Source: Shimia sp. R9_2
GTDB lineage: Bacteria > Pseudomonadota > Alphaproteobacteria > Rhodobacterales > Rhodobacteraceae
Length of the DNA stretch: 64,000 nucleotides
Reading direction: 5' to 3'
NCBI RefSeq assembly: GCF_017743735.1
Contig: NZ_JAGHRO010000003.1
Coordinates: forward strand, 186,001-250,000
Part shown: one piece after another, positions 27,971-37,195 of the stretch
Layout of the letters: each line of letters begins with the position of its first letter
Position numbering within the stretch: the stretch's first letter is position 1
Position numbers and translations under genes: made by a program
Notes under the pieces: model-generated
Told to the model about the DNA's origin: nothing
Seen by the model: the letters and a program-made list of their open reading frames with translations, nothing else
The model's database searches: none

Positions 27971-29734
27971 ATGACGCTGCCGACTTCTCGATCATATGAC
28001 ATGGCGCCTGCCACCCCCAGCGGGTGGCGCGCGCGTTTTGCTCTGATCATTATTGTTGTGGTTGCGGCAGCCACGATCTGGATCACCAACAGCTTCCTGA
28101 CAGACCGATTTACGGAAAACACGCGCAACCGTGCGGAGCTGCGTCTTGCGCTCTATTCCGGCAACTTGCTGAGTGAGCTGCGCCGCAACGCGATTGTGCC
28201 GCAGCTTTTGGCAAAAGACCCTGAGCTGATTGGCGCTTTGGAATCGCAGGATTTTTCCAGCTCGACCGCGCGCCTGATCAGCTTTGTTGACGAGATTGGC
28301 GCGGCGTCGCTTTTGCTCTTGGATGAAAGCGGGCGCACGGTGGCGGCCACAGATCGCACGCGGCTTGGCACGCTCTATCGTGATCAGCAGTTTTTCATCA
28401 ATGCGCTGCGCTCCAACGCAACCCTGTTCACCACCGCCCGTGAAGAGACCGGGGCCTATCGTTTCATCTATTCGCGCCGGTTGGAAAGCCAGGGGGAGAC
28501 CCTGGGTGTGATTGCCGTAGAGGTTGATCTGCACAAGTTTGAGCGGGCCTGGGCCGGGATTTCCGATGCGGTGCTGGTGACTGACAGCGAAGGCGTGATC
28601 ATTCTTGCCAGCGAGCCGCGTTGGCGTGGTGCGACCGAGGAAGAAGCGCTGGCGCGTCAGCCCGCGCTTGGGGCGATTGAACGCGCCATCAAAGTGACCT
28701 CTGATTGGACGCAGGTGCCGGCGGATGCCTATCTGCAGGGGGAAGCGGTGATGCGCATGGGCGCGCGCATTCCGTTCCGGGGCTGGCAAATGGCGAGCTT
28801 CACCACCTATGCCAGCGTGCGGGAAAAGGTGAATGCGGTTCTTGCGCTGGAGATCATGGGCTTTGCGATCCTGCTGGCCGTGGCGTTTTATGTGCTGGGG
28901 CGCAAAAGCGCCTCTCGCATGGTGTTTTTCCAGCGCGAAAGCGTGGAGCTGCGTCGGTTGAACCAGCGTTTGCAGCGCGAGATTGCCGAGCGTGAACGCA
29001 TGCAGTTGAGCCTTGAAGTGGCCGAGCAAAGCCTCGCGCAGAGCTCCAAACTGGCCGCGCTTGGCGAAATGTCAGCGGCAGTGAGCCATGAGCTGAACCA
29101 GCCGCTGGCGGCGATGAAGACCTATCTGGCGGGCGCGCGGCTTTTGGTGCAGCGCAATCGCCCGGAAGAGGCGCTGACCTCGTTTCAGCGGATTGACGAT
29201 CTGATTTCCCGGATGGGGTCGATCACCAAGCAGCTGAAATCCTATGCCCGCAAAGGCGGGGACGAGCTGCATGCGGTGGATATGGGGGACGCCGTGGCCT
29301 CCGCCCTGTCGATGATGGAGCCGCAGTTGCGCCAGCGTCAGGTGCAGATCAGCAAGATTGTGCCCTCAGAAACTGTGAAGGTGATGGGCGACCGGGTGCG
29401 GATCGAGCAGGTGATGATCAACCTTTTGCGCAATGCGCTGGACGCGACGGAGTCGGTCTCTGATCCTGAAATCGAGGTGCTTTTGGCGGTTGGAGAAACA
29501 GCGACGCTGACAGTGCGTGACAACGGGCCGGGGATCGAAGACCTCGATAGCCTGTTTGAGCCGTTCTTCACCACCAAGCAACCGGGAGACGGTGTCGGGC
29601 TGGGTCTCGCGATCTCTTCGGGCATCGTGAATGACCTTGGCGGGCGGCTTACAGCGCGCAATGGCGAGACACGGGGGGCTGTATTTGAAGTGCAACTCCC
29701 TATCTTAAATGAAGATATAGAAGCAGCGGAGTGA
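27971..29734 (+). CDS. dctB: C4-dicarboxylate sensor histidine kinase DctB
   Basis: DctB is a membrane sensor kinase with a first transmembrane helix (residues 22-40), a periplasmic double-PAS-type sensing region (about 45-285), a second helix (about 290-310), a coiled coil, and HisKA/HATPase domains. The phospho-acceptor is His373 in AVSHELNQPLAAMKTY; the N box is VMINLLRNALDA, and the G boxes are DNGPGIE and GVGLGLAISSG. It is followed after 4 bases by its response regulator. No dicarboxylate transporter gene is adjacent, so the pair controls a locus elsewhere or senses another acid. Confidence 0.92.
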   Translation: MTLPTSRSYDMAPATPSGWRARFALIIIVVVAAATIWITNSFLTDRFTENTRNRAELRLALYSGNLLSELRRNAIVPQLLAKDPELIGALESQDFSSSTARLISFVDEIGAASLLLLDESGRTVAATDRTRLGTLYRDQQFFINALRSNATLFTTAREETGAYRFIYSRRLESQGETLGVIAVEVDLHKFERAWAGISDAVLVTDSEGVIILASEPRWRGATEEEALARQPALGAIERAIKVTSDWTQVPADAYLQGEAVMRMGARIPFRGWQMASFTTYASVREKVNAVLALEIMGFAILLAVAFYVLGRKSASRMVFFQRESVELRRLNQRLQREIAERERMQLSLEVAEQSLAQSSKLAALGEMSAAVSHELNQPLAAMKTYLAGARLLVQRNRPEEALTSFQRIDDLISRMGSITKQLKSYARKGGDELHAVDMGDAVASALSMMEPQLRQRQVQISKIVPSETVKVMGDRVRIEQVMINLLRNALDATESVSDPEIEVLLAVGETATLTVRDNGPGIEDLDSLFEPFFTTKQPGDGVGLGLAISSGIVNDLGGRLTARNGETRGAVFEVQLPILNEDIEAAE

Positions 29735-29738
29735 ACGC

Positions 29739-31073
29739 GTGGCTCAAGGAATGAAAATCGCAATCGTGGATGATGAACAGGACATGCGCCAGTCCATTAG
29801 CCAATGGTTGGCTCTGTCCGGCTATGACACGGAGACCTATGGCAGTGCAGAAGATGCGCTGAAGTCTCTGGGGGCGGATTACCCCGGGATTGTGATCAGC
29901 GACATCAAGATGCCCGGCATGGACGGGATGCAGTTCCTTAAGAAGCTGATGGGCACGGACAGTGCGCTGCCGGTGATTATGATCACCGGGCATGGGGATG
30001 TGCCGATGGCTGTGGAAGCCATGCGGGTGGGGGCATTTGACTTCCTTGAGAAACCCTTTAATCCCGATCGCATGACCCAACTGGCCAAGAAGGCCACCAA
30101 TGCGCGTCGTCTGACTTTGGATGCGCGCGCGCTGCGTCGTGAGCTGAGCGATGGCGAGCAGATCATGGGCAAGCTGATTGGCGCAAGCCCGGTGATGACC
30201 CGTCTGAAAGAGGATATCCTCGATCTTGGGCTGGCCGATGGCCATGTGCTGATTGACGGGGAAACCGGCACCGGCAAAACGCTGGTCGCCCATGCGCTGC
30301 ACGCCGTGGGCAGCCGCGGCGGGCGCAAATTTGTGCTGGTGAGCTGTGGCGCCTTTGAGGAAGAAGCGCTGGCGAAACGCCTGTTTGGGCCGATGAACCC
30401 GGAAGACAGCCAGTTGCCCGCCGTCGAGGAAGCGCGCGGCGGCACGCTGGTGCTGGAAGATATTGAGAGCCTGAGCGACAGTCTGCAGGCAAAATTGCTC
30501 AATGTTATCAATGAACAGGGCACGCCAGCTGAGACGCGGATTATTGCGATCTGCAATATGCAGGAGCAGGACCGCACCTGCGAAGATGCGCTGCGCCCGG
30601 ATCTGTTTTACCGTCTGGCTGCGTTGCGGATCACCGTGCCGCCATTGCGTCAGCGCGGCGAAGACATCCTGTCGCTGTTCACGCGTCTGTCGGAGCAGTT
30701 CAGCGAGGAATATGGCTGTGATGCGCCCAAAGTCAGTGCGCAGGAGGCGGCGCAACTGCTTCAGGCCCCATGGCCGGGCAACGTGCGACAACTGATCAAT
30801 CTGGCGGAACGTGCGGTGCTGCAGAGCCGTCGTGGTGGCGGCACCATTGCGTCACTTCTGATGAACGATCACGAGGAAATGCAGCCGGTGGTGACCACCG
30901 AGGGCAAGCCGCTGAAGGAATACGTCGAAGCCTTTGAGCGCATGTTGATTGACAACACCATGCGTCGCCATCGCGGCTCGATCGCGGGCGTGATGGAAGA
31001 GCTGTGCCTGCCGCGCCGGACGTTGAACGAGAAGATGGCCAAATATGGCCTGCAGCGGGCGGATTATCTCTAG
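29739..31073 (+). CDS. dctD: DctD-type response regulator with AAA+ domain lacking the GAFTGA loop
   Basis: The receiver domain (residues 5-118) has the acidic pocket DDE at 11-13 and the phospho-acceptor Asp55. The AAA+ domain (about 143-370) has Walker A GETGTGKT at 174-181. The HTH at the C-terminus resembles Fis (PRRTLNEKMAKYG). Where sigma54 activators have a GAFTGA loop after LFG, this protein runs LFGPMNPEDSQLP straight into the next helix, and Walker B reads LVLEDI rather than LFLDEI. A GTG start with GGAG 7 bases upstream is preferred; the ATG at 29751 has its purine tract too close. Confidence 0.9.
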   Translation: MAQGMKIAIVDDEQDMRQSISQWLALSGYDTETYGSAEDALKSLGADYPGIVISDIKMPGMDGMQFLKKLMGTDSALPVIMITGHGDVPMAVEAMRVGAFDFLEKPFNPDRMTQLAKKATNARRLTLDARALRRELSDGEQIMGKLIGASPVMTRLKEDILDLGLADGHVLIDGETGTGKTLVAHALHAVGSRGGRKFVLVSCGAFEEEALAKRLFGPMNPEDSQLPAVEEARGGTLVLEDIESLSDSLQAKLLNVINEQGTPAETRIIAICNMQEQDRTCEDALRPDLFYRLAALRITVPPLRQRGEDILSLFTRLSEQFSEEYGCDAPKVSAQEAAQLLQAPWPGNVRQLINLAERAVLQSRRGGGTIASLLMNDHEEMQPVVTTEGKPLKEYVEAFERMLIDNTMRRHRGSIAGVMEELCLPRRTLNEKMAKYGLQRADYL

Positions 31074-31101
31074 GGATCATTACACGCCGTTAGGAATTTT
31101 G

Positions 31102-31137
31102 AACGCCACATGACCGAAGAGGGATTGTGGCGTTTTC
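31102..31137 (+). terminator. Intrinsic terminator after dctBD
   Basis: A 9-bp perfect stem (AACGCCACA / TGTGGCGTT) with a 15-base loop begins 29 bases after the dctD stop and is followed by TTC and an AT-rich run. Confidence 0.7.
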
Positions 31138-31200
31138 ATTTATTTGCAATGGGTTGCGCAGCGCAACTTCACGTATTTCCTGCCTCAAAGGTGATTTCAA

Positions 31201-31887
31201 ATGACCGAGATTCTGTCACGCCCTGCCGCGTTCTTTTTTGATATGGACGGGCTGCTTTTGGACACAGAGCGCATGTTTATGCAGGCGTTTGTGACTTTGA
31301 CCTCGGAAATCGGCATTGCGGCAGAGCGCGCAGAGGCGTTTTTTGCCACATTGGTTGGCTCCTCCAGTGCACACACCACGGCGAGATTGGTGGAGTTCTT
31401 GCCTGAGGGGATTGATTTTGCAGAGTTTGATCAAGCTTGGCGGAGTTTGCACCGGAAAAATGCGCGCGCTGGATTGCCAGTGAAAGCGCATGCGCGCGAG
31501 ATCTTGACGGCCATTCGCGCCACGCAAATCCCTGTGGCTGTGGTGACATCCACCCATGCGGAAACGTCACACCATCATTTGGAGCAAGCGGGGTTGCTGC
31601 CGTTTTTTGAGACCGTCTGTGCCGGGGATGAGGTGGCCGCGAACAAACCCGACCCTGCGCCTTATCTGGAAGCGGCGCGGCGGCTTGGTGTGGCGGCCAT
31701 CGATTGCGTGGCCTTTGAAGACAGCGATATGGGGACAACGGCAGCGGTGCGGGCAGGGTGTTACACCTTTCAGGTGCCTGATGTGCGTCCCGCTGACCAG
31801 CCACTGCCAAATCTTGGGCAAGTGATTGTGCCAGACCTCGGAGAAGCGGCGCGACGTATCTCTGTGTTGCAACACGCCTTAGCATAA
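31201..31887 (+). CDS. HAD-superfamily phosphatase (beta-phosphoglucomutase/phosphoglycolate phosphatase-like)
   Basis: This 228-residue HAD hydrolase has motif I FDMDGLLLDTE (nucleophile Asp14, acid/base Asp16), motif II VVTSTH near residue 119, motif III Lys in NKPDP near 148 and motif IV FEDSDMG near 172. A helical cap lies between motif I and motif II (subclass I). The substrate is unknown. It stands alone between the dctBD terminator and the long rne leader. Confidence 0.88.
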   Translation: MTEILSRPAAFFFDMDGLLLDTERMFMQAFVTLTSEIGIAAERAEAFFATLVGSSSAHTTARLVEFLPEGIDFAEFDQAWRSLHRKNARAGLPVKAHAREILTAIRATQIPVAVVTSTHAETSHHHLEQAGLLPFFETVCAGDEVAANKPDPAPYLEAARRLGVAAIDCVAFEDSDMGTTAAVRAGCYTFQVPDVRPADQPLPNLGQVIVPDLGEAARRISVLQHALA

Positions 31888-31911
31888 GCATTGAGTCGGC
31901 GCGCAGCGGCT

Positions 31912-31920
31912 TGTGGATAA
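31912..31920 (-). promoter_or_regulatory. DnaA-box-like site 1
   Basis: TGTGGATAA is the reverse complement of TTATCCACA, the perfect DnaA box. It lies 25 bases after the HAD gene stop and 554 bases before the rne start. Confidence 0.5.
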
Positions 31921-32037
31921 CTCGGGTGCCGGAGGTTCGATTTGCGCGGCTCAAGGGGTTAATAAGGGCTTAAGGCTGCGTGTTCCAGTGCCGCGAAAAT
32001 ATACGGAATTTCAAGGAATTTAGAGCAAAGCGCCGGG

Positions 32038-32046
32038 ATATCCACA
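32038..32046 (+). promoter_or_regulatory. DnaA-box-like site 2
   Basis: ATATCCACA matches the DnaA box at 8 of 9 positions and is in the opposite orientation to site 1, which is 118 bases away. The sequence between them is AT-rich for this genome. Confidence 0.4.
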
Positions 32047-32465
32047 GCGTGGCGCGATTGGCCATTGTAATCTGGTCGGGCTTGGTCTTATGTAGTTTGA
32101 CGGCAGGTGAATTTTTCATCGCCGCATGAGTTTCGCTGTTTGGCGCGTTTCAAACGGTCCGCAAAGCCCAAGAGGCACGGGATCGGCGCATCAGACAGAC
32201 CGATTGGATCTGGAGACAGATCAATAGAGATGCCCGCACCGCTGTTGCGGAGGGCTTAGAACAGGCGCAGACGCGGCAATCATTGCCCGCTGTGTCGGAG
32301 AAGAAACGCGATGAAGCGCGCGATTGATTTGAGAGACCGAGTGGGGGCCGCAAGCGGCACCATCGGCGGCGCGCATCCCCTCGCTCTGACAAGACACCCC
32401 CTGCAACGTTACTGGCCTGATCCTCCGGGAGGGTCACGGCGCTTGTGTGGGTGCATACGGAAAAC

Positions 32466-35400
32466 ATGGCTAAGAAAATGCTCATCGATGCCACCCACGC
32501 GGAGGAAACCCGCGTCGTGGTGGTTGACGGAAACAAGGTTGAGGAGTTCGACTTTGAATCCGAAAACAAGCGGCAGCTCGCCGGCAACATCTATCTTGCA
32601 AAAGTAACACGGGTTGAGCCGTCGCTTCAGGCGGCTTTTGTGGACTATGGCGGAAACCGTCATGGCTTCCTTGCGTTCTCGGAAATCCATCCTGACTACT
32701 ACCAGATTCCTGTGGCGGACCGTGAGGCGCTGCTGGAAGAAGAGCGCGCCTATGCTGAGGCGATGAAAGCGCGCGATGAGGATGAGGAAAAGCCGAAGTC
32801 CCGTTCGCGTTCGCGCAGCCGTTCCCGCCGCAAGAAAGGCGAGGATCAGGTTTCAGGAGAAGCACAGACCACAGAGATCAACGAGGCCTCTGTTGAGGCG
32901 GAAACGCCTGTAGAGGCCGCCGCAGAGGCCCCCATGGCGGAGATTTCCGGCATGGAGACTATAGATCTGGTGGAAGATGCTGGCGATGATCCTGAAGAGG
33001 GTCTGTCTCCTATGGAGCTGGTGGAGGACACACCGGTTGAGGAGCCGACAGAGGCGTCTGATGCGGCAGAGGATGCGGGCGCAGATGCGCCTGCGGAAGA
33101 AGCTGAAGCAAGTGATGCGGCTGAAGACGCAACTGCAGAAGACGCTGAGGCGGCTGCCGAGGACGCGGCTGAGGAAGAGGTTTCTGAGGACGTAGCGGAA
33201 GAGACTGCTGAAACGTCTGAGAACGAGAGCGCAGAAGCGGCAGAAACTGACGAGACAGAAGCAGACGAGGCTGGCAAAGACAGCGGTGGCAAGACCATGG
33301 CTGCCAACACCGAAGGCGAAGACGCCGTTGTTTCTAAAGATCCTGAAACAGGTGAGGAAACCGAGACAGAAGCCAGCACCGGTGAAGACGCGGCTGAAGA
33401 TGTCCCTGTTGCTGACGCAGAGGCAGAAGATGCTGCTGTTGAGGCCGTTGAAGCCGACGCTGTAGAGGCTGAGGCGCCTGAGGCCGAAGTGGCTGAGGCT
33501 GAGACCGTTGATGCGGATGCAGCTGAAGAGGTTGCTGCGGAAGACACTCCAGCGGAAGAAAACGCTGATGAGGCTCCGGCTGAAGAGGCTGCCGCAGAAA
33601 GCTCTGAAGAGTCTGCTGAGGCGGACGCGCCAGAGGCGGCTGCTGAAGAGGCATCTGACGCGGAAACCGCTGATGAAACTGCGGAAGAGGCTGAAGCAGA
33701 GGGCGATGAGTCTTCCGATGAGGATGACGACGAGGACAGCGAAGACAACGGCAAGAAAAACGGCCGTCGTCGCTCCCGCCGTCGCGGCAAGCGCTCTGAT
33801 GCGGCCGAAAAAGACGAGAACATCGAATCCGTTGCGGATGACGATGACAGCGATGACATTCGCCCTCCACGCAAGCCACGCCCTCGTCGCTACAAGATCC
33901 AGGAAGTGATCAAAGTGCGCCAGATCATGCTGGTGCAAGTGGTGAAAGAAGAGCGCGGCAACAAAGGCGCGGCGCTGACGACCTATCTGTCGCTGGCGGG
34001 CCGGTATTGCGTGCTGATGCCAAACACCGCGCGTGGTGGTGGCATTTCGCGCAAGATCACCAACGCCGCAGACCGCAAGAAGCTGAAAGAGATCGCGAGC
34101 GAGATCGACGTGCCACAGGGCGCGGGCCTGATCGTGCGCACGGCAGGTGCGAAACGCACCAAGAGCGAGATCAAGCGTGACTATGAATATCTGCAGCGCC
34201 TTTGGGAGCAGATCCGCGAGCTGACGCTGAAATCCATTGCGCCTGCGAAAATCTATGAAGAAGGCGACCTGATCAAACGTTCGATCCGCGATTTGTATTC
34301 GCGTGAGATCGACGAGGTTCTGGTGGAAGGTGAGCGCGGCTATCGCATCGCCAAGGACTTCATGAAAATGATCATGCCGTCCCACGCCAAGAACGTGAAA
34401 CAGTATCAGGATGCGCTGCCGTTGTTTGCGCGCTATCAGGTGGAAAGCTACCTGTCGGGTATGTTCAACCCGACAGTGCAGCTGAAATCTGGCGGTTATA
34501 TCGTGATTGGTGTCACGGAAGCGCTGGTGGCGATTGACGTGAACTCCGGCCGGGCTACCAAAGAAGGCTCGATTGAAGAGACCGCGCTGAAGACCAACCT
34601 TGAGGCCGCGGAAGAAGTGGCACGTCAGCTGCGTTTGCGCGATCTCGCCGGTCTGATCGTGATCGACTTCATCGACATGGATGAGCGCAAGAACAACACT
34701 GCGGTTGAGAAGCGTCTGAAAGACAAGCTGAAAACCGACCGTGCGCGCATTCAGGTGGGCCGTATCTCGGGCTTCGGTCTTTTGGAGATGTCCCGTCAGC
34801 GTCTGCGTCCGGGTATGATCGAGGCGACGACACAGCCGTGTCCGCATTGTCATGGCACAGGTTTGATCCGCTCTGATGACAACCTCGCGCTGTCGATCCT
34901 GCGTCAGCTGGAAGAAGAGGGCACCCGTGGCCGCTCTCGCGAAGTGCTGGTGAAAGCGCCGGTGGCGATTGCCAACTATCTGATGAACCAGAAGCGTGAG
35001 CATATCGCGCAAATCGAAGCGCGCTATGGCCTGTCCGTGCGTGTGGAAGGTGATCCTGCGCTGGTGTCTCCGGACTTCACCATCGAGAAGTTCAAGACCG
35101 CGACCCGTGTGGTGCCTGAGCCAAGCGCGCCGGTTGTCTCTGCTGATATGTCCATCATGGACGCGATTGACGAAGCTGAGGTTGAAGAGGCCGAAGAGGC
35201 GACCACTGCCGCTGAGGGGGGCGCCCCAGAGGATGGGGAGGCGAAACCGAAGAAGCGCCGCCGTCGTCGTCGCCGTCGTCGTGGCGGGTCTGACAACGCG
35301 GATGGTGACGCGAACGGCAACGACAACGCGTCGGACGAAAACGCAGAGGCCTCTGACAACGCGGATGCTGAGGCGAAAACCTACGAAGCGCCTGCAGAGG

Positions 35401-35834
35401 ATGCAGAGGCGGAAGAGAAGCCCAAGAAGCGCTCTCGTAATCGTCGCAGCCGTTCCCGTGGCAAGAAGGCAGATGCAGAGACCAACGCAGACGTCGAAGC
35501 GTCAACTAAGGAGGCATCCGCTGAGGAAGCTGCGCCGGTAGAAACTGAGACTGAGGCTGTGGTCGAGGCGGACGCGGCAGAGGTTGAAGCGCCAGAATCT
35601 GAGGCTGTTGAGGCCGTCGAAGAGGCGCCAGCACCTGCTGAAGAGCCCGCTGAGGAAGCAGCTCCTGTGGTTGAAGAGACGGCGGAACCAGTTGTCGAAA
35701 CAGTTGTGGAAGAGGTGGCAGAAGAGCCTGCGCCGGAGGCCACACCTGAGCCTGAGCCAGCGGTGGCGGAGGTGGCTCCAGAGCCTGCCGCACCACCCAA
35801 GCCAAAGCGACGTGGTTGGTGGTCACGAGGCTGA
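32466..35834 (+). CDS. rne: Ribonuclease E with large acidic insertion in the S1 domain
   Basis: RNase E is the main mRNA-decay and rRNA/tRNA-processing endonuclease and the scaffold of the degradosome. The S1 domain starts at NIYLAKVTRVEPSLQAAFVDYG (about residue 40). It is interrupted at about 90 by a roughly 385-residue Ala/Glu/Asp-rich insert, and resumes at about 475 (RYKIQEVIKVRQ). The catalytic DNase-I-like part contains AIDVNSGRAT and VIDFIDM. The Zn-link CPHC is at 792-795. The tail is disordered, with Arg-rich blocks near 929 and 985, and ends in RRGWWSRG, a GWW motif known in Caulobacter to bind PNPase. The start at 32466 (MAKKMLIDA) is preferred over an ATG at 32445. Confidence 0.96.
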   Translation: MAKKMLIDATHAEETRVVVVDGNKVEEFDFESENKRQLAGNIYLAKVTRVEPSLQAAFVDYGGNRHGFLAFSEIHPDYYQIPVADREALLEEERAYAEAMKARDEDEEKPKSRSRSRSRSRRKKGEDQVSGEAQTTEINEASVEAETPVEAAAEAPMAEISGMETIDLVEDAGDDPEEGLSPMELVEDTPVEEPTEASDAAEDAGADAPAEEAEASDAAEDATAEDAEAAAEDAAEEEVSEDVAEETAETSENESAEAAETDETEADEAGKDSGGKTMAANTEGEDAVVSKDPETGEETETEASTGEDAAEDVPVADAEAEDAAVEAVEADAVEAEAPEAEVAEAETVDADAAEEVAAEDTPAEENADEAPAEEAAAESSEESAEADAPEAAAEEASDAETADETAEEAEAEGDESSDEDDDEDSEDNGKKNGRRRSRRRGKRSDAAEKDENIESVADDDDSDDIRPPRKPRPRRYKIQEVIKVRQIMLVQVVKEERGNKGAALTTYLSLAGRYCVLMPNTARGGGISRKITNAADRKKLKEIASEIDVPQGAGLIVRTAGAKRTKSEIKRDYEYLQRLWEQIRELTLKSIAPAKIYEEGDLIKRSIRDLYSREIDEVLVEGERGYRIAKDFMKMIMPSHAKNVKQYQDALPLFARYQVESYLSGMFNPTVQLKSGGYIVIGVTEALVAIDVNSGRATKEGSIEETALKTNLEAAEEVARQLRLRDLAGLIVIDFIDMDERKNNTAVEKRLKDKLKTDRARIQVGRISGFGLLEMSRQRLRPGMIEATTQPCPHCHGTGLIRSDDNLALSILRQLEEEGTRGRSREVLVKAPVAIANYLMNQKREHIAQIEARYGLSVRVEGDPALVSPDFTIEKFKTATRVVPEPSAPVVSADMSIMDAIDEAEVEEAEEATTAAEGGAPEDGEAKPKKRRRRRRRRRGGSDNADGDANGNDNASDENAEASDNADAEAKTYEAPAEDAEAEEKPKKRSRNRRSRSRGKKADAETNADVEASTKEASAEEAAPVETETEAVVEADAAEVEAPESEAVEAVEEAPAPAEEPAEEAAPVVEETAEPVVETVVEEVAEEPAPEATPEPEPAVAEVAPEPAAPPKPKRRGWWSRG

Positions 35835-35844
35835 TAATTGAGAG

Positions 35845-35870
35845 ACGCCGGGGTTCGCCCCGGCGTTTTC
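35845..35870 (+). terminator. Intrinsic terminator after rne
   Basis: A textbook hairpin: a 9-bp perfect stem (ACGCCGGGG / CCCCGGCGT) with a stable TTCG tetraloop, followed by TTTCTTTTT. It lies 10 bases after the rne stop. Confidence 0.95.
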
Positions 35871-36053
35871 TTTTTGGATTGCGCTTTGACTTCATGTGAG
35901 CTTTGATCGCCAACGTGCTGAATTGACGTGTGAAACCTCTTTTTTAGGCTTCGATATTTCAAGCTTGAAAAAAATTTCGTCTGCTTATTGACGGAAAGGG
36001 GGCTGAGCGCTCAAGGTTTGGTAACAGGATAAAAAGCGATAGGGAGCGAAGCG

Positions 36054-37187
36054 ATGTTTTTAAGGACGGCGGTTTTGGCCGCGTCGACGGCCCTTTTGGG
36101 CGCCATGGCGCAGGCAGATGTGAAGGTTGGGATGATCACCACTTTGTCCGGTGGCGGTGCCGGGCTTGGTATTGATGTGCGCGACGGATTTATGCTGGCG
36201 GTCAAGCAGGCCGGGCGCGATGATCTGGAAGTTGTCATCGAGGATGACCAGCGCAAGCCGGATGTGGCGGTGCAGTTGGCCGACAAGATGATCCAGTCCG
36301 AGAAGGTCGATGTGTTGACCGGGATTATCTGGTCCAACCTCGCCATGGCCGTGGTGCCAGCCGCAACGGCGCAGGGCAAATTCTACCTCTCGCCAAATGC
36401 GGGCCCATCCCCATTGGCGGGCAAGGGCTGTCATCCGAACTACTTCAATGTGGCCTGGCAGAATGACAACCTACATGAGGCGGCCGGGGCCTACGCCAAT
36501 GATGCGGGCCTGAAAAACAGCTTCATCCTTGCGCCGAACTATCCGGCGGGCAAAGACGCGCTGACCGGTTACAAACGCATGTTTGGCGGAGAGCTGGCAG
36601 GCGAGCTTTACACCAAGCTGGGCCAGACGGATTATGCGGCAGAGATTGCGCAGATCCGGGCGAGCGGCGCGGACAGCGTGTATTTCTTCCTGCCGGGCGG
36701 CATGGGGATTTCCTTCTTGAAGCAATATGCCGCGAGCGGCGTGGATCTGCCATTGGTGGGCCCTGCGTTCAGCTTTGATCAGGGCATTCTGCAAGCGGTG
36801 GGTGACGCGGCATTGGGTGTGAAGAACACCAGCCAGTGGAACAAGGACATCGACAATGCGGCCAACGCGGCCTTTGTGGAGACCTTCCAGGCAGAATATG
36901 GCCGTCTGCCATCGCTTTATGCAAGCCAGGGCTTTGACACGGCGAACCTGTTGATCTCGGCCATGGGCAAGGCGGATGTGGCGGATGCGGATGCCTTCCG
37001 CGCGGCGCTGAAAGCGGCGGAGTTTGACTCTGTGCGTGGGGATTTTGCCTTTGGCGACAACCACCATCCGATCCAGGACATTTATGTGCGCGAAGTGATC
37101 AAAGAGGGGGATGTTTTCACCAATAAGATCATCGCGACCGGCCTGTCTGATCATGCCGATGCCTATGCGGCAGAGTGTAAGATGTAA
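36054..37187 (+). CDS. Branched-chain-amino-acid-type ABC transporter substrate-binding protein
   Basis: This is a periplasmic type I binding protein of the LivJ/Peripla_BP_6 family. A Sec signal (residues 1-21, cleavage after AMAQA) precedes the mature start DVKVGMITTLSGGGAGLG. The ligand-site loops follow, with a Cys pair (CHPNYF and the C-terminal ECKM) that may form a disulfide. The length is 377 residues. It heads a complete five-gene importer (36054-40666). The neighbouring CoA-transferase and glutaryl-CoA dehydrogenase hint at an organic or aromatic acid ligand rather than an amino acid, but this is only context. Confidence 0.88.
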   Translation: MFLRTAVLAASTALLGAMAQADVKVGMITTLSGGGAGLGIDVRDGFMLAVKQAGRDDLEVVIEDDQRKPDVAVQLADKMIQSEKVDVLTGIIWSNLAMAVVPAATAQGKFYLSPNAGPSPLAGKGCHPNYFNVAWQNDNLHEAAGAYANDAGLKNSFILAPNYPAGKDALTGYKRMFGGELAGELYTKLGQTDYAAEIAQIRASGADSVYFFLPGGMGISFLKQYAASGVDLPLVGPAFSFDQGILQAVGDAALGVKNTSQWNKDIDNAANAAFVETFQAEYGRLPSLYASQGFDTANLLISAMGKADVADADAFRAALKAAEFDSVRGDFAFGDNHHPIQDIYVREVIKEGDVFTNKIIATGLSDHADAYAAECKM

Positions 37188-37195
37188 GAGACTTC

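Larger units (their letters stand above)
31888..32465 (+). other. 578-base gene-free region upstream of rne
   Basis: No convincing coding frame lies here. It holds a perfect DnaA-box-like 9-mer, a one-mismatch second copy, an AT-rich stretch between them (about 31948-32030) and, near the 3' end, a CCTCC-G-GGAGG hairpin (32422-32432). Part of it is presumably the rne 5' untranslated region; in Escherichia coli a long rne leader mediates autoregulation. No clear -35/-10 promoter was identified. Confidence 0.55.

Noticed and set aside
33000-33800. Apparent tandem repeats of GAAGAGGCTGAAGC-like units
   Set aside because: This is codon-level low complexity from Ala/Glu-rich protein in rne, without a fixed repeat unit, and is not a CRISPR or DNA repeat array.
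32846-35012. Long open frames on the minus strand across rne (342 and 719 codons)
   Set aside because: They are shadows of the GAR/GCN-rich acidic coding of rne; the predicted proteins are Ser/Ala or Phe/Cys/Arg low-complexity without domains or ribosome-binding sites.
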